NCBI RefSeq assembly: GCF_024979255.1
Contig: NZ_JANLCN010000013.1
Span: forward strand, 1 to 64,000
From: Herbiconiux moechotypicola
Lineage (GTDB): Bacteria; Actinomycetota; Actinomycetes; Actinomycetales; Microbacteriaceae
Direction: 5' to 3'
Length of the DNA stretch: 64,000 bases
The position numbers and the translations under genes were made by a program. Below, piece by piece: positions 9,059 to 17,118 of the stretch. The notes below the pieces were generated by a model. It saw only the letters and a list, made by a program, of their open reading frames with translations, searched no databases and was not told the origin of the DNA. Positions within the stretch are counted from its first letter, which is position 1. Each line of letters opens with the position of its first letter.

Positions 9059-9739
9059 ATGCGAATCACGAAGCGTCACACCCTCGCCGTTCTGGCCATC
9101 GCCGCAGCCGCATCGTTCGGGCTGGCCGGCTGTTCGGGCAGCGGCACCACGTCATCCGACGACTCGATGTCGACGTCGGAGGCGACCACCGCCCCCGAGC
9201 CCACGATGGAGTCGACCCCCGAGGCGATGGATCCGGCCTCCGACCTGGTGGGCCCCGGATGCGCGGCCTACGCCGAGGCCGTCCCCGATGGCGCGGGCTC
9301 GGTCGCCGGCATGGCGGAGGACCCGGTGGCCACGGCCGCCTCGAACAACCCGCTGCTCACCACGCTGGTGGCCGCGGTCTCGGGCCAGCTGAACCCCGAC
9401 GTCAACCTCGTCGACACCCTCAACGGCGGTGAGTTCACCGTGTTCGCCCCCGTCGACGACGCCTTCGCGAAGCTCGACCCCGCCACCGTCGAGACGCTGA
9501 AGACCCCCGAGGGCGCCGCCACCCTGACCAAGGTGCTGACCTACCACGTCATCCCCGGCCAGCTCTCGCCCGACGAGATCGTGGGCACCCACACCACCGT
9601 CGAGGGTGCTGACGTCACCGTCGCGGGCTCGGGTGACGCGCTCACCGTCGACGGCTCCACCAACGTCATCTGCGGCGGCGTGCACACCGCCAACGCCACC
9701 GTGTACCTCATCGACTCGGTGCTGATGCCCGCGAGCTGA
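9059..9739 (+). CDS. Fasciclin-domain lipoprotein (MPT70/MPT83-like)
   Basis: A 226-residue secreted lipoprotein. The signal peptide ends in a lipobox (FGLAGCSGS, lipidated Cys25), followed by a Ser/Thr/Glu/Pro-rich linker and one fasciclin domain (~88-226) with [14 protein letters not shown] and [15 protein letters not shown], the two signature segments of the fold. Fasciclin domains mediate adhesion or surface interactions. The start is set by GGAGG 8 bases before the ATG at 9059. It is divergent from sigK, and I infer it is a target of that sigma factor. A stem-loop follows the gene. Confidence 0.93.
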   Translation: MRITKRHTLAVLAIAAAASFGLAGCSGSGTTSSDDSMSTSEATTAPEPTMESTPEAMDPASDLVGPGCAAYAEAVPDGAGSVAGMAEDPVATAASNNPLLTTLVAAVSGQLNPDVNLVDTLNGGEFTVFAPVDDAFAKLDPATVETLKTPEGAATLTKVLTYHVIPGQLSPDEIVGTHTTVEGADVTVAGSGDALTVDGSTNVICGGVHTANATVYLIDSVLMPAS

Positions 9740-9767
9740 TCCCGGATCCGCTCGTTCCGTGGCCCCT

Positions 9768-9806
9768 CGCGGATGCCCTCGGCCCACCCGGCCGGGGGCA
9801 TCCGCG
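9768..9806 (+). terminator. Stem-loop terminator after the fasciclin gene
   Basis: Perfect 11-bp inverted repeat CGCGGATGCCC / GGGCATCCGCG with a 17-base loop that can form a further CGGCC/GGCCG stem. It begins 28 bp after the stop codon. There is no long T tract, which is common for high-GC actinomycete terminators. Confidence 0.6.
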
Positions 9807-9931
9807 TGTCTGCGCCACCCCGTCAGAACAGGCGGTAGGAGCCCACCACGAGGAGGCGCTCCACGACCGGCGCCCCGGCGACCCATTCGCCGAGGGTGCT
9901 CCTCGGGTGAGGCACCCGACAGAATGAGGGC

Positions 9932-10621
9932 ATGAATCCACAGTCTCCACGGCGAGCGCCTCGCGCACTCGCCGTCTCGCGCGTCGTGCACCTCGCCGTG
10001 GCGGGGGTCGTGGCGGCGTCCATCGGCATCCAACTGGTGCTGCTGGTCACCGGGGGTGCGGATGCGAACTCCGGCGAGACCGGGGAGGTCGCCGACCTCG
10101 GCACGCGACTGGTGCGGCTGTTCCTGTTTTTCACGATCGACAGCAACCTCGTGGTGGCGGTCGTCAGCATCGTCACGGCGGTGAACCCGTTCCGCCCCGG
10201 TTTCTGGTGGAACGCGCTGCGGCTCAACGCGCTGGTGGCCATCACCGTCACCGGGGTGGTCTACATGGTGCTGCTCGCCCCGGCCATCCACATCGACGGC
10301 TGGGCGCTGGTGTCGATGGTGGGCCTGCACGTGGTCTCGCCGATCGGGTTCGTGGCGGCCTGGCTGGTGTTCGGGCCGCGGCCCCGCTTCGACTGGGCCA
10401 CCGTGGCCGCCGCGTTCGTGCTGCCGGTGGCGTGGCTCGCCGTCACGTTCATCCGGGGTGCGATCGTCGACTGGTATCCGTACCCGTTCCTCGACGTCAG
10501 GGAGCGGGGGCTGCCCGCCGCTCTCATGAACGCGCTGCTCATCCTGGTGGCGGCGGCGGTACTCGCGGTGCTCTTCCGTCTCGTCGACGCGAAGCTGCCG
10601 TCCGCGCTCCGAGACCGCTGA
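9932..10621 (+). CDS. Pr6Pr family membrane protein
   Basis: A 229-residue integral membrane protein with six predicted hydrophobic helices. The pattern fits the Pr6Pr (FAR-17a/AIG1-like) family: RLFLFFTIDSNLVVAVVSI after the first loop, LRLNALVAITVTGVVYMVLLAP, then a histidine-containing helix (GLHVVSPIGFVAAWLVFGPRP) and the DWYPYPFLDV loop before the last helix. The biochemical role of bacterial members is not established. It is flanked by the fasciclin terminator and the MarR operon and appears monocistronic. Confidence 0.85.
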   Translation: MNPQSPRRAPRALAVSRVVHLAVAGVVAASIGIQLVLLVTGGADANSGETGEVADLGTRLVRLFLFFTIDSNLVVAVVSIVTAVNPFRPGFWWNALRLNALVAITVTGVVYMVLLAPAIHIDGWALVSMVGLHVVSPIGFVAAWLVFGPRPRFDWATVAAAFVLPVAWLAVTFIRGAIVDWYPYPFLDVRERGLPAALMNALLILVAAAVLAVLFRLVDAKLPSALRDR

Positions 10622-10667
10622 TCGACCGAAGAGACGAGGCGGACGACCCCGAATTCGTCGCCTTTAC

Positions 10668-10706
10668 TTGATGCGTCAAATACCTGCTATATTACTGACA
10701 TGTCAG
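10668..10706 (+). promoter_or_regulatory. Leaderless promoter with operator palindromes for the MarR operon
   Basis: TATATT (10688-10693) lies 6 bp before the ATG at 10700, placing the transcription start at the A of the start codon, so the message should be leaderless. An AT-rich TTACTT-like element sits about 18 bp further upstream. Two inverted repeats flank the -10: TTGAtgcgTCAA (10668-10679) and the perfect palindrome CTGACATGTCAG (10695-10706), which contains the start codon. They are good candidate sites for autorepression by the encoded MarR protein. Confidence 0.6.
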
Positions 10707-11176
10707 ATAGATTGAGTTCGTTCGAACTCTCCACCTGGGAGTCGCTCCACACGGTGACCCAGCAGCTCAAGCGCGAGGTCGGCCGCGACCTCTGGGCCGA
10801 CGCAGAGCTGTCCGACACAGAGTTCACCGTTCTCGCCCATCTGCGGCTCAGTCCCGGCGGGGTGCGACCGGGTGACTGCGCGCGGGCGATCGGCTGGGAG
10901 TCGAGCAGATTGTCGCACCAGCTGCGCCGCCTCGAAAAGCGTGGGCTGGTGGACCGGCGCACCGACCCCGACGACGGTCGTGCCGCGGTGCTGGTGCTCA
11001 CCGACTCCGGGCAGGAGTTGTACCGCAGGGCGATCGGCCCGCACCTCCGATCGGCGCAGAAGTGGTTCGCCGCGGCGCTCACGCCCGCCCAGCTGGAGGG
11101 TCTCGCCGAGGGCCTCACAGCGCTCCAGGCCCACATCGAGAACCTGTCGGGAACGACCTCCGAGGAGACATCATGA
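10700..11176 (+). CDS. MarR family transcriptional regulator
   Basis: A 158-residue MarR-type winged-helix dimer that usually represses its own operon until a small ligand binds. N-terminal helix (WESLHTVTQQLKREV), HTH at ~48-85 (LSDTEFTVLAHL, GVRPGDCARAIGWESSRLSHQLRRLEKRG), wing at ~88-100 (DRRTDPDDGRAAVLVL) and C-terminal dimerisation helices are all in place. The first gene of a three-gene operon: its stop overlaps the SDR start by 4 bp. The start codon lies within a perfect palindrome and no ribosome site exists, consistent with a leaderless mRNA. Confidence 0.92.
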   Translation: MSDRLSSFELSTWESLHTVTQQLKREVGRDLWADAELSDTEFTVLAHLRLSPGGVRPGDCARAIGWESSRLSHQLRRLEKRGLVDRRTDPDDGRAAVLVLTDSGQELYRRAIGPHLRSAQKWFAAALTPAQLEGLAEGLTALQAHIENLSGTTSEETS

Positions 11177-11940
11177 AGACCATCACCCACCCGGCCTGGG
11201 CACAGAGCGCCACCGATCTGAGCGGCAGGACGATTCTCGTGATCGGTGGCGGCGGTGGCGTCGGAGAGGGCGTGGTACGCACCCTGCTCAAGCGGGGCGC
11301 GGCCGTCGTCGCCACAGGACGCGACGAGCTGCGGCTCCGCGACTTCGCCGATCGAGTCGGCCACAGTTCACTCCACGTCGCGCCCCTCGACGGCCTCGCC
11401 GCCGATCTGACCGAGCGTGCCGACCTGCTCGCCGCGGAGTTCGGACCGTTCGACGGAGTCGTCGTCAGCATCGCCTCCTGGGGCTCGCATGGCAGCAAAC
11501 CGCTTCTCGCGCTCAGCGACGGCGAGTGGAGCGACCTCGTCGAGGACAACCTCACGGCCGTGTTCCGCGTTTATCGCGCCTTCACCCCGACCCTGGCTCC
11601 CGGCGGCGTGCTCCTGCAGCTCAACGGTCTGAGCGCAGACCTGCCCTTCCCCGGTAACGGCGTCGTCGCTCTCGGCGCGGCGGCCGGCAAATCCCTCACG
11701 CGCACCCTCGCCGCCGAGCTCGATGGAACGGGCCTCCGCGTCTACGAGGTCATCCTCGGCGTGGTTCGCACCCGGGCGCGCCAGCTCGCCGGCGTCGACA
11801 ATCCGCTCTGGATCGACGGCACCGAGATCGGTGTGCACATCGCGGAGCTCGTCTCGGGTGACTCACCGCTGACCGGCGAGGTGCTCCACTACTTCATCGA
11901 CAAGGCCACCGGGCCCGTCGCCACTCCCCCACGATTCTGA
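11173..11940 (+). CDS. SDR-type oxidoreductase lacking the catalytic tyrosine
   Basis: A 255-residue Rossmann-fold protein of the short-chain dehydrogenase family. The nucleotide-binding loop is GGGGGVGEG (~25-33), and GPFDGVVVSIASWGS follows at ~95-110. In the usual YxxxK site the lysine is present (GAAAGKSL) but the tyrosine four residues before it is alanine, so standard hydride-transfer chemistry is doubtful; it may bind NAD(P) for another purpose or be non-catalytic. It overlaps the MarR gene by 4 bp, with GAGGAG just upstream as ribosome site, and is followed 10 bp later by the FAD oxidase, so all three are co-expressed. Confidence 0.85.
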   Translation: MKTITHPAWAQSATDLSGRTILVIGGGGGVGEGVVRTLLKRGAAVVATGRDELRLRDFADRVGHSSLHVAPLDGLAADLTERADLLAAEFGPFDGVVVSIASWGSHGSKPLLALSDGEWSDLVEDNLTAVFRVYRAFTPTLAPGGVLLQLNGLSADLPFPGNGVVALGAAAGKSLTRTLAAELDGTGLRVYEVILGVVRTRARQLAGVDNPLWIDGTEIGVHIAELVSGDSPLTGEVLHYFIDKATGPVATPPRF

Positions 11941-11950
11941 GGACACCCGC

Positions 11951-13228
11951 ATGCTCGACATCGTTCGCGCGGCCGACCCCGACTACGCATCCCTTCGGCA
12001 CGTCTACGGCGCCACCGGTGCGCCGGACGCCATCCTCCGCCCGCGCACCTCGGAAGAGGTGGTGGAGGCTCTCTCCTTCGCACGGGAGACCGGTGGCGCC
12101 CTGGCCATCCGCAGCGGCGGCCACGGAATCAGCAGCATCTCCACGAACGTCGGCGGCACCGTGATCGACCTCGGCCGACTCGACGACGTCGAGCGCCTCG
12201 ACGATCGGCTCGTGCGGGTCGGTCCCGGCGCACGCTGGGGTCACGTGGCCGAGGCGCTCTCCCCATGGGGGCTCGCCATCAGCTCGGGCGACTCGGGCGA
12301 CGTCGGGGTGGGGGGGCTCGCTACGACCGGCGGCATCGGCCTCCTGGGCCGGGCGCACGGTCTCACCATCGACCGGATGCGCGCGGCACGGCTCGTGACG
12401 GCCGACGGCGGGTTGCACCGGGTATCGGCTATGGAGGAGCCGGATCTGTTCTGGGCGGTGCGGGGGGCCGGTGCCAACATCGGCATCGTCACCTCGTTCG
12501 AGTTCGAAGCGGCTCCCACGTCTCGCGTCGCCCAGGCCACCCTTGCCTACCAGCTCGACGACGCCGCCGATTTCTTCCGCCGCTGGGGGGAGGCTGTCGA
12601 GCGCTCGCCGCGCGAGATCTCCGCCTTCCTCTACGTGGGCGCGGGCTCGGTGCCCTTCGCCCAAGCGACCGTGGTCTTCTCGACCGACGACGTCGACGCG
12701 GCCCGGGATGCCCTCGTCCCCTTCACCGAGCTACCGGGCCTGCTCGGCCAGCGCGCACAGATCGTGCCGTACTCGAGGGTGCCGGTGACGACGGATGCAC
12801 CCCACAACGGGCAGCAGACGGCGTTCACCCATACCGGGTTGGCCGACCATCTCGACGAGCCGGTCTCCCGCGCACTCGCGGTGCTGGCAGGCGAGGGAAG
12901 CACGCAGATGGTGCAGATCCGCTCGGCGGGCGGTGCCATCAACGACGTTCCGCAGAACGCGACGGCGTACGCCCATCGACACCAGAACTTCTCGGTGACC
13001 GCGATCGCAGACACCTGGTCTGCACGGTTCGACGCCGCATGGGAGCCCGTGCACGAGCTCATGAGCGGCATGTACCTCAGCTTCGAATCGGGTCGCGACC
13101 CTGGGCGCATCCTGGAGGCCTTCCCGCCGGAGACTCTCCAGCGACTTCGCGGCATCAAGACGCGGTGGGATCCCGAAGGGGTGTTCCACCAGAACTTCGA
13201 TGTGACGGAGGGCGCGAGCTGGCGGTGA
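11951..13228 (+). CDS. FAD-binding oxidase with BBE domain
   Basis: A 425-residue flavoprotein of the berberine-bridge-enzyme/6-hydroxynicotine-oxidase type. The N-terminal PCMH FAD domain has RSGGHG with His58 as the expected covalent FAD attachment point, then VRVGPGARWGHV and the GGLATTGGIGLLGR segment. There is no cysteine at the second attachment site used by bicovalent members. The C-terminal BBE motif (RWDPEGVFHQNFDV) closes the protein. Members oxidise sugars, alkaloids or polyphenol-like substrates; the substrate here is unknown. The last gene of the MarR-SDR-FAD operon, ending at a strong bidirectional stem-loop. Confidence 0.92.
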   Translation: MLDIVRAADPDYASLRHVYGATGAPDAILRPRTSEEVVEALSFARETGGALAIRSGGHGISSISTNVGGTVIDLGRLDDVERLDDRLVRVGPGARWGHVAEALSPWGLAISSGDSGDVGVGGLATTGGIGLLGRAHGLTIDRMRAARLVTADGGLHRVSAMEEPDLFWAVRGAGANIGIVTSFEFEAAPTSRVAQATLAYQLDDAADFFRRWGEAVERSPREISAFLYVGAGSVPFAQATVVFSTDDVDAARDALVPFTELPGLLGQRAQIVPYSRVPVTTDAPHNGQQTAFTHTGLADHLDEPVSRALAVLAGEGSTQMVQIRSAGGAINDVPQNATAYAHRHQNFSVTAIADTWSARFDAAWEPVHELMSGMYLSFESGRDPGRILEAFPPETLQRLRGIKTRWDPEGVFHQNFDVTEGASWR

Positions 13229-13239
13229 CCCGGGCCCTG

Positions 13240-13286
13240 TGCAGGTCTCGCCAGCGGCGGTGTGCCTTCCGCAAGCGAGACCTGCA
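13240..13286. terminator. Bidirectional stem-loop between convergent genes
   Basis: Perfect 12-bp inverted repeat TGCAGGTCTCGC / GCGAGACCTGCA with a 23-base loop containing an inner GCGG/CCGC stem. It lies between the stops of the FAD oxidase (plus) and the GH101-like gene (minus), so it can terminate both. Confidence 0.65.
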
Positions 13287-13293
13287 CTCCCAT

Positions 13294-16200
13294 TCAGCAG
13301 CTCGACGCCGACAGGTCGAAGCAGTCCGACACCGCCGTGCTGGATTGCCAGCCCGCCCGTTCATCGGTCACGACGACTCGGTAGACGGAGTCGAGATCGG
13401 CGGAGACCAGCGAGTCGAACACGAACCGATAGCCGTCCTCGCCCACCAGGTCCGTCCAGACCACACCGTCCGGCGACTCCTGCCACTGGTAGGAGATCGT
13501 CCCGTTGTCGAGCGACACCGCCTTGGCCTCGATACCGACCCGCTCTCCCAGAAGCGAGGTGATCGGCGGCAGCGCCGGTGGGGTGCTCGCAGTCGGTGCG
13601 GAGTAGTCGAGTCCCTCGTCCGTCACGAGTGTCGGCTGCTGGTAGATGTTCGCGAGCGGCATGCCCTCGGTCACAGCGCCCACCCCGTCGACGAAGACTC
13701 CGGCCAGGCCGATGGGCCCGGCTTCGGTGAGCCCGTCGCCGTAGATCCTAGTGAGCCGGAACTGCACGTGATCCGTGACCGCGAAGCTCACATAGACCCC
13801 GTCCTCATAGTTGTCGATGAACTTGGCTGCGAGCACCTCGCGGGCGACTGGGTCGATGGCCTCGACCAGTGCCCGAGCTCCCGAGGCCTCCCAATCCAGC
13901 AGATACAGACTCACGGTGCGGCTGGAGTTCCCGAGGTCGAGGTCGACGATCTGGTGGAGTTCGGACGACTGCACCGAGACCGCTCGCTCTGCGGTGTCGT
14001 CAGCGGCCAGGAGCGCCCGGTCGTCTGTCGTCGACTCGGCGAACTCGGTCGATGCCGACCCGACGAAGGTCACGGTCTCACCGAGATCGGAGGCCCCTCC
14101 GTCGATGTAATACCCCTCGTCTCCGTAGTTGCCGACCCAGTCGCCCTGAGTGACCGTATCCGTCCCGAGATACGAGGCGTCACCGCCGGATGCGGCGAGC
14201 GTGTTGGTGCCGGGATCGGTGCCTTTAGGAACGACGGTCAGCAGCTGTCCGGCATCGATCTCGAGAGTCACCCGGTCGTCCACCACCGGCAGCGTTCGCT
14301 TGTTCTGTAGGCCGCTTCCGGTGATGTCGTAGATGTCGACCTCGCTGACGGTCGGCCAGTCCGGCGGCAACAGCCATGCCCTCTCACTTCCATCGTCCGA
14401 GTAGGCCATCACCTCGTGCTCCCGCCAGGAGACAGGCATGAAGACGTCGAAGTGGTTGGCGGTGTTCATGACACCGTCCTCCACGGCGTTGCCGTTGCCC
14501 GTCGAGATCTTGTAGATGCGGTCGCCCTGCGAGATCACGTACTTGTTCTCGATGCGGTCGGTCGCGACGGGGTCGAGTTTCCAGGCGATGGCGGTGGAAC
14601 TGGTCCAGTCATCCACGTTCGCATGGAACATGTAATAGACCTTGTCACCCGCCGAGTTCGTCGCGACCGCAGGCTCACCATTGAGATTCCGCACCGTGTT
14701 CGCCGCACCCGACGTCCCGATCTGATAGCCCAGATACGCGCTGCTCGCCTCCGTCGCACCACCACCCGGAACACCCTCACGCGTGTAGTCACTCACCAAC
14801 CGGGTACTCCCATCCGCCACCAACGCAGCCGGATCGCTGTACCAATCACCCGCAGAACCCTCCGCCGGCAACGACGGAAGCGCCACCACCTCACGAGCAC
14901 CCGTCACCGCATACCCATTCGCCGTGTTGTAGTAATCGTCATACTCACCCGGGTCATAACCCACCGCGAGATAGTTCCCCGTCGCCCGATTCTGCAACCG
15001 GTAATGCCCACTCTCAGCACCATCCACCTGCCGCCAGTGATACCGCTCATCCGACGCATCCGGATACGAACCGAACACCACCTCCCCCGACGAATCCTCC
15101 ATCAAGAACAGATGCTCAGGCGAACCAGGCTGACCCACCAACTCCGGAAACTCCCCCACCCCATACGTCCCAAAAGCCCGCTCGATCGTCACATAGTCCG
15201 GCGGTGGAGCGACGGGGTCGAGTTTCCAGGCGATGGCGGTGGAACTGGTCCAGTCATCCACGTTCGCATGGAACATGTAATAGACCTTGTCACCCGCCGA
15301 GTTCGTCGCGACCGCAGGCTCACCATTGAGATTCCGCACCGTGTTCGCCGCACCCGACGTCCCGATCTGATAGCCCAGATACGCGCTGCTCGCCTCCGTC
15401 GCACCACCACCCGGAACACCCTCACGCGTGTAGTCACTCACCAACCGGGTACTCCCATCCGCCACCAACGCAGCCGGATCGCTGTACCAATCACCCGCAG
15501 AACCCTCCGCCGGCAACGACGGAAGCGCCACCACCTCACGAGCACCCGTCACCGCATACCCATTCGCCGTGTTGTAGTAATCGTCATACTCACCCGGGTC
15601 ATAACCCACCGCGAGATAGTTCCCCGTCGCCCGATTCTGCAACCGGTAATGCCCACTCTCAGCACCATCCACCTGCCGCCAGTGATACCGCTCATCCGAC
15701 GCATCCGGATACGAACCGAACACCACCTCCCCCGACGAATCCTCCATCAAGAACAGATGCTCAGGCGAACCAGGCTGACCCACCAACTCCGGAAACTCCC
15801 CCACCCCATACGTCCCAAAAGCCCGCTCGATCGTCACATAGTTGGAGTCGTCGTCATCGGGCACATAGCTTCCGACGTCCTCAGCCGATCCGCTGTAGAA
15901 CATGCTCTTCACCCCGTCGGAGAACGTGGCGTACTGCGCATCACCGTTGTAGGCCTCGCGGAGCTTGGAGTTGAGGAAGAGATAGGGCACGGTCGTGCGA
16001 GCGACCTCTTGCCCGGCCAGCAGGGGGTCGTCGTGATAGGCCGATTGCTCCAGCTGCACGCTCGCCCCGAAGATGCGCATCGCGTTATTGGCGTTCGCCG
16101 TCATCTTGCCCGCGGCCATGACATACGACGGCACCTTCATCGGGCTGTCGTAGACACCCTTGAATGGGCCACTGCCCTCGCCTTGCGCCCACGTCAACCC

Positions 16201-17061
16201 GTGGGACATGTACCCGTAGAACGCGTCGAACCCGTACTCCGCGACCACATCGACGTGGTAGCGCTGCTTGATGTACGAGACGACCTCCTGGTAGGCCTCG
16301 ATCTGCTCGTCCAGGGTGACGCCGTCGAAGTCGCTCGCACTGATGGCACCGTTCGCGTCGGTGTAGAGGATGCCCGTCTCCTGGATCACCGGCAGCTGGT
16401 CGAAGAGATAGTCGACCTGCTTGCGGATGCCCTGCTCGTCCTCCCACGCCGCCTGAAGGTTGACCCGGTACGACTGGCCGAGCGGGGCGGGTGCCAGCCA
16501 GCCCGGGATGAAGTCACCCTCCGAGTCGCGACTGAGCAGCCCGTTCTCGGAGTAGTAGTCCCACACCGGGCTGCTCTCGTAGGCATCGACGAGGTTCACG
16601 TGCACGGTGGAGCTGGTGTTGAACGCCTTCGACTGTTCCATCAGGTACTGCAGTGCCGTGGGTCCGTCCCACTCGGGATGAGCGGTGCTGGTGAGCTCGG
16701 AATTGATCGGGCCCCACTGAGGGAACTGGTGATCGTGTCCGCCTTCTTGGAACCCGACCAGGATGGCGATCTTCGGCACCCCACGGGTGTAGTTGTCGAT
16801 CTCCTCCATGTAGTCGAGAACCTCTTCGACGGTGCGCTGGTAGGTGCCGTACTCCCCCGGATCGAGGGTGATCTTGTAGACGAGCTTGCCCGAGAGATCG
16901 ACCGCGTGGGGAAGCAGGGGTGAGACCTTGCCGATCTCCTCCGTGGTTCTCGGGGTGCTCGGGCTGCTCGCGGGCGCGCTCGGCGCGAACCCCACGAGCG
17001 GGATCGACACCAGCAGCGCCGTCAGCGCCACCAGTGCTGCTTTCAACCGTTTTGTGAACAC
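13294..17061 (-). CDS. Secreted GH101-like glycoside hydrolase with duplicated internal module
   Basis: A 1255-residue exported protein. A signal peptide (1-~32) is followed by a catalytic-type domain to ~400 resembling GH101 endo-alpha-N-acetylgalactosaminidases: VGFQEGGHDHQFPQW (~102-116), ILYTD with Asp235 as candidate nucleophile and VVAEYGF with Glu275 as candidate acid/base. Residues ~407-618 and ~622-833 are two identical copies of a ~211-residue ligand-binding-like module. A beta-sandwich part resumes at ~835 (DRIYKIS, WLLPPDW) and an Ig-like domain (ISYQWQESPDG) ends the protein. The duplicated module uses G/T-ending codons unlike its C-ending flanks. It lies downstream of the ABC transporter genes, so it probably releases their sugar. 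Family call is by motif only. Confidence 0.72.
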   Translation of the reverse strand: MFTKRLKAALVALTALLVSIPLVGFAPSAPASSPSTPRTTEEIGKVSPLLPHAVDLSGKLVYKITLDPGEYGTYQRTVEEVLDYMEEIDNYTRGVPKIAILVGFQEGGHDHQFPQWGPINSELTSTAHPEWDGPTALQYLMEQSKAFNTSSTVHVNLVDAYESSPVWDYYSENGLLSRDSEGDFIPGWLAPAPLGQSYRVNLQAAWEDEQGIRKQVDYLFDQLPVIQETGILYTDANGAISASDFDGVTLDEQIEAYQEVVSYIKQRYHVDVVAEYGFDAFYGYMSHGLTWAQGEGSGPFKGVYDSPMKVPSYVMAAGKMTANANNAMRIFGASVQLEQSAYHDDPLLAGQEVARTTVPYLFLNSKLREAYNGDAQYATFSDGVKSMFYSGSAEDVGSYVPDDDDSNYVTIERAFGTYGVGEFPELVGQPGSPEHLFLMEDSSGEVVFGSYPDASDERYHWRQVDGAESGHYRLQNRATGNYLAVGYDPGEYDDYYNTANGYAVTGAREVVALPSLPAEGSAGDWYSDPAALVADGSTRLVSDYTREGVPGGGATEASSAYLGYQIGTSGAANTVRNLNGEPAVATNSAGDKVYYMFHANVDDWTSSTAIAWKLDPVAPPPDYVTIERAFGTYGVGEFPELVGQPGSPEHLFLMEDSSGEVVFGSYPDASDERYHWRQVDGAESGHYRLQNRATGNYLAVGYDPGEYDDYYNTANGYAVTGAREVVALPSLPAEGSAGDWYSDPAALVADGSTRLVSDYTREGVPGGGATEASSAYLGYQIGTSGAANTVRNLNGEPAVATNSAGDKVYYMFHANVDDWTSSTAIAWKLDPVATDRIENKYVISQGDRIYKISTGNGNAVEDGVMNTANHFDVFMPVSWREHEVMAYSDDGSERAWLLPPDWPTVSEVDIYDITGSGLQNKRTLPVVDDRVTLEIDAGQLLTVVPKGTDPGTNTLAASGGDASYLGTDTVTQGDWVGNYGDEGYYIDGGASDLGETVTFVGSASTEFAESTTDDRALLAADDTAERAVSVQSSELHQIVDLDLGNSSRTVSLYLLDWEASGARALVEAIDPVAREVLAAKFIDNYEDGVYVSFAVTDHVQFRLTRIYGDGLTEAGPIGLAGVFVDGVGAVTEGMPLANIYQQPTLVTDEGLDYSAPTASTPPALPPITSLLGERVGIEAKAVSLDNGTISYQWQESPDGVVWTDLVGEDGYRFVFDSLVSADLDSVYRVVVTDERAGWQSSTAVSDCFDLSASSC
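14564..15197 (-). repeat. Tandem repeat copy A inside the GH101-like gene
   Basis: A 634-bp unit that appears identical to copy B; the peptide translations match in two different reading frames. It encodes residues ~622-833 of the hydrolase. Eleven bases (15198-15208, encoding an APPPD-type linker) separate the copies. The period is 645 bp, a multiple of three, so the frame is kept. Confidence 0.95.
15209..15842 (-). repeat. Tandem repeat copy B inside the GH101-like gene
   Basis: The upstream copy in gene order, encoding residues ~407-618 (YVTIERAFGTYG to KLDPVA). Codons through most of the unit end in G or T (TAT, GGG, GAT, TTG), while its last dozen codons and the flanks end mostly in C. 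Perfect identity implies a recent duplication or ongoing gene conversion. Confidence 0.95.
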
Positions 17062-17118
17062 ACCTGTCTCCTCTTCATTGAGTGTGGGAATCGTTCTGAG
17101 TGGACTGTCGGGGTCGGA

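Noticed and set aside
14564-15842. Tandem repeat as a CRISPR array or mobile element
   Set aside because: Only two long coding units in frame, no short spaced repeats, no transposase and no terminal inverted repeats.
14416-16923. Long plus-strand open frame (835 codons) across the hydrolase gene
   Set aside because: It is antisense to a convincing secreted enzyme, rich in Arg/His with no domain; it exists because of strand codon bias and the duplicated unit.
17062-17118. Third LacI operator before the GH101-like gene
   Set aside because: CATTGAG and GGGAATCG fragments are present but the order and spacing do not match the 21-bp motif.
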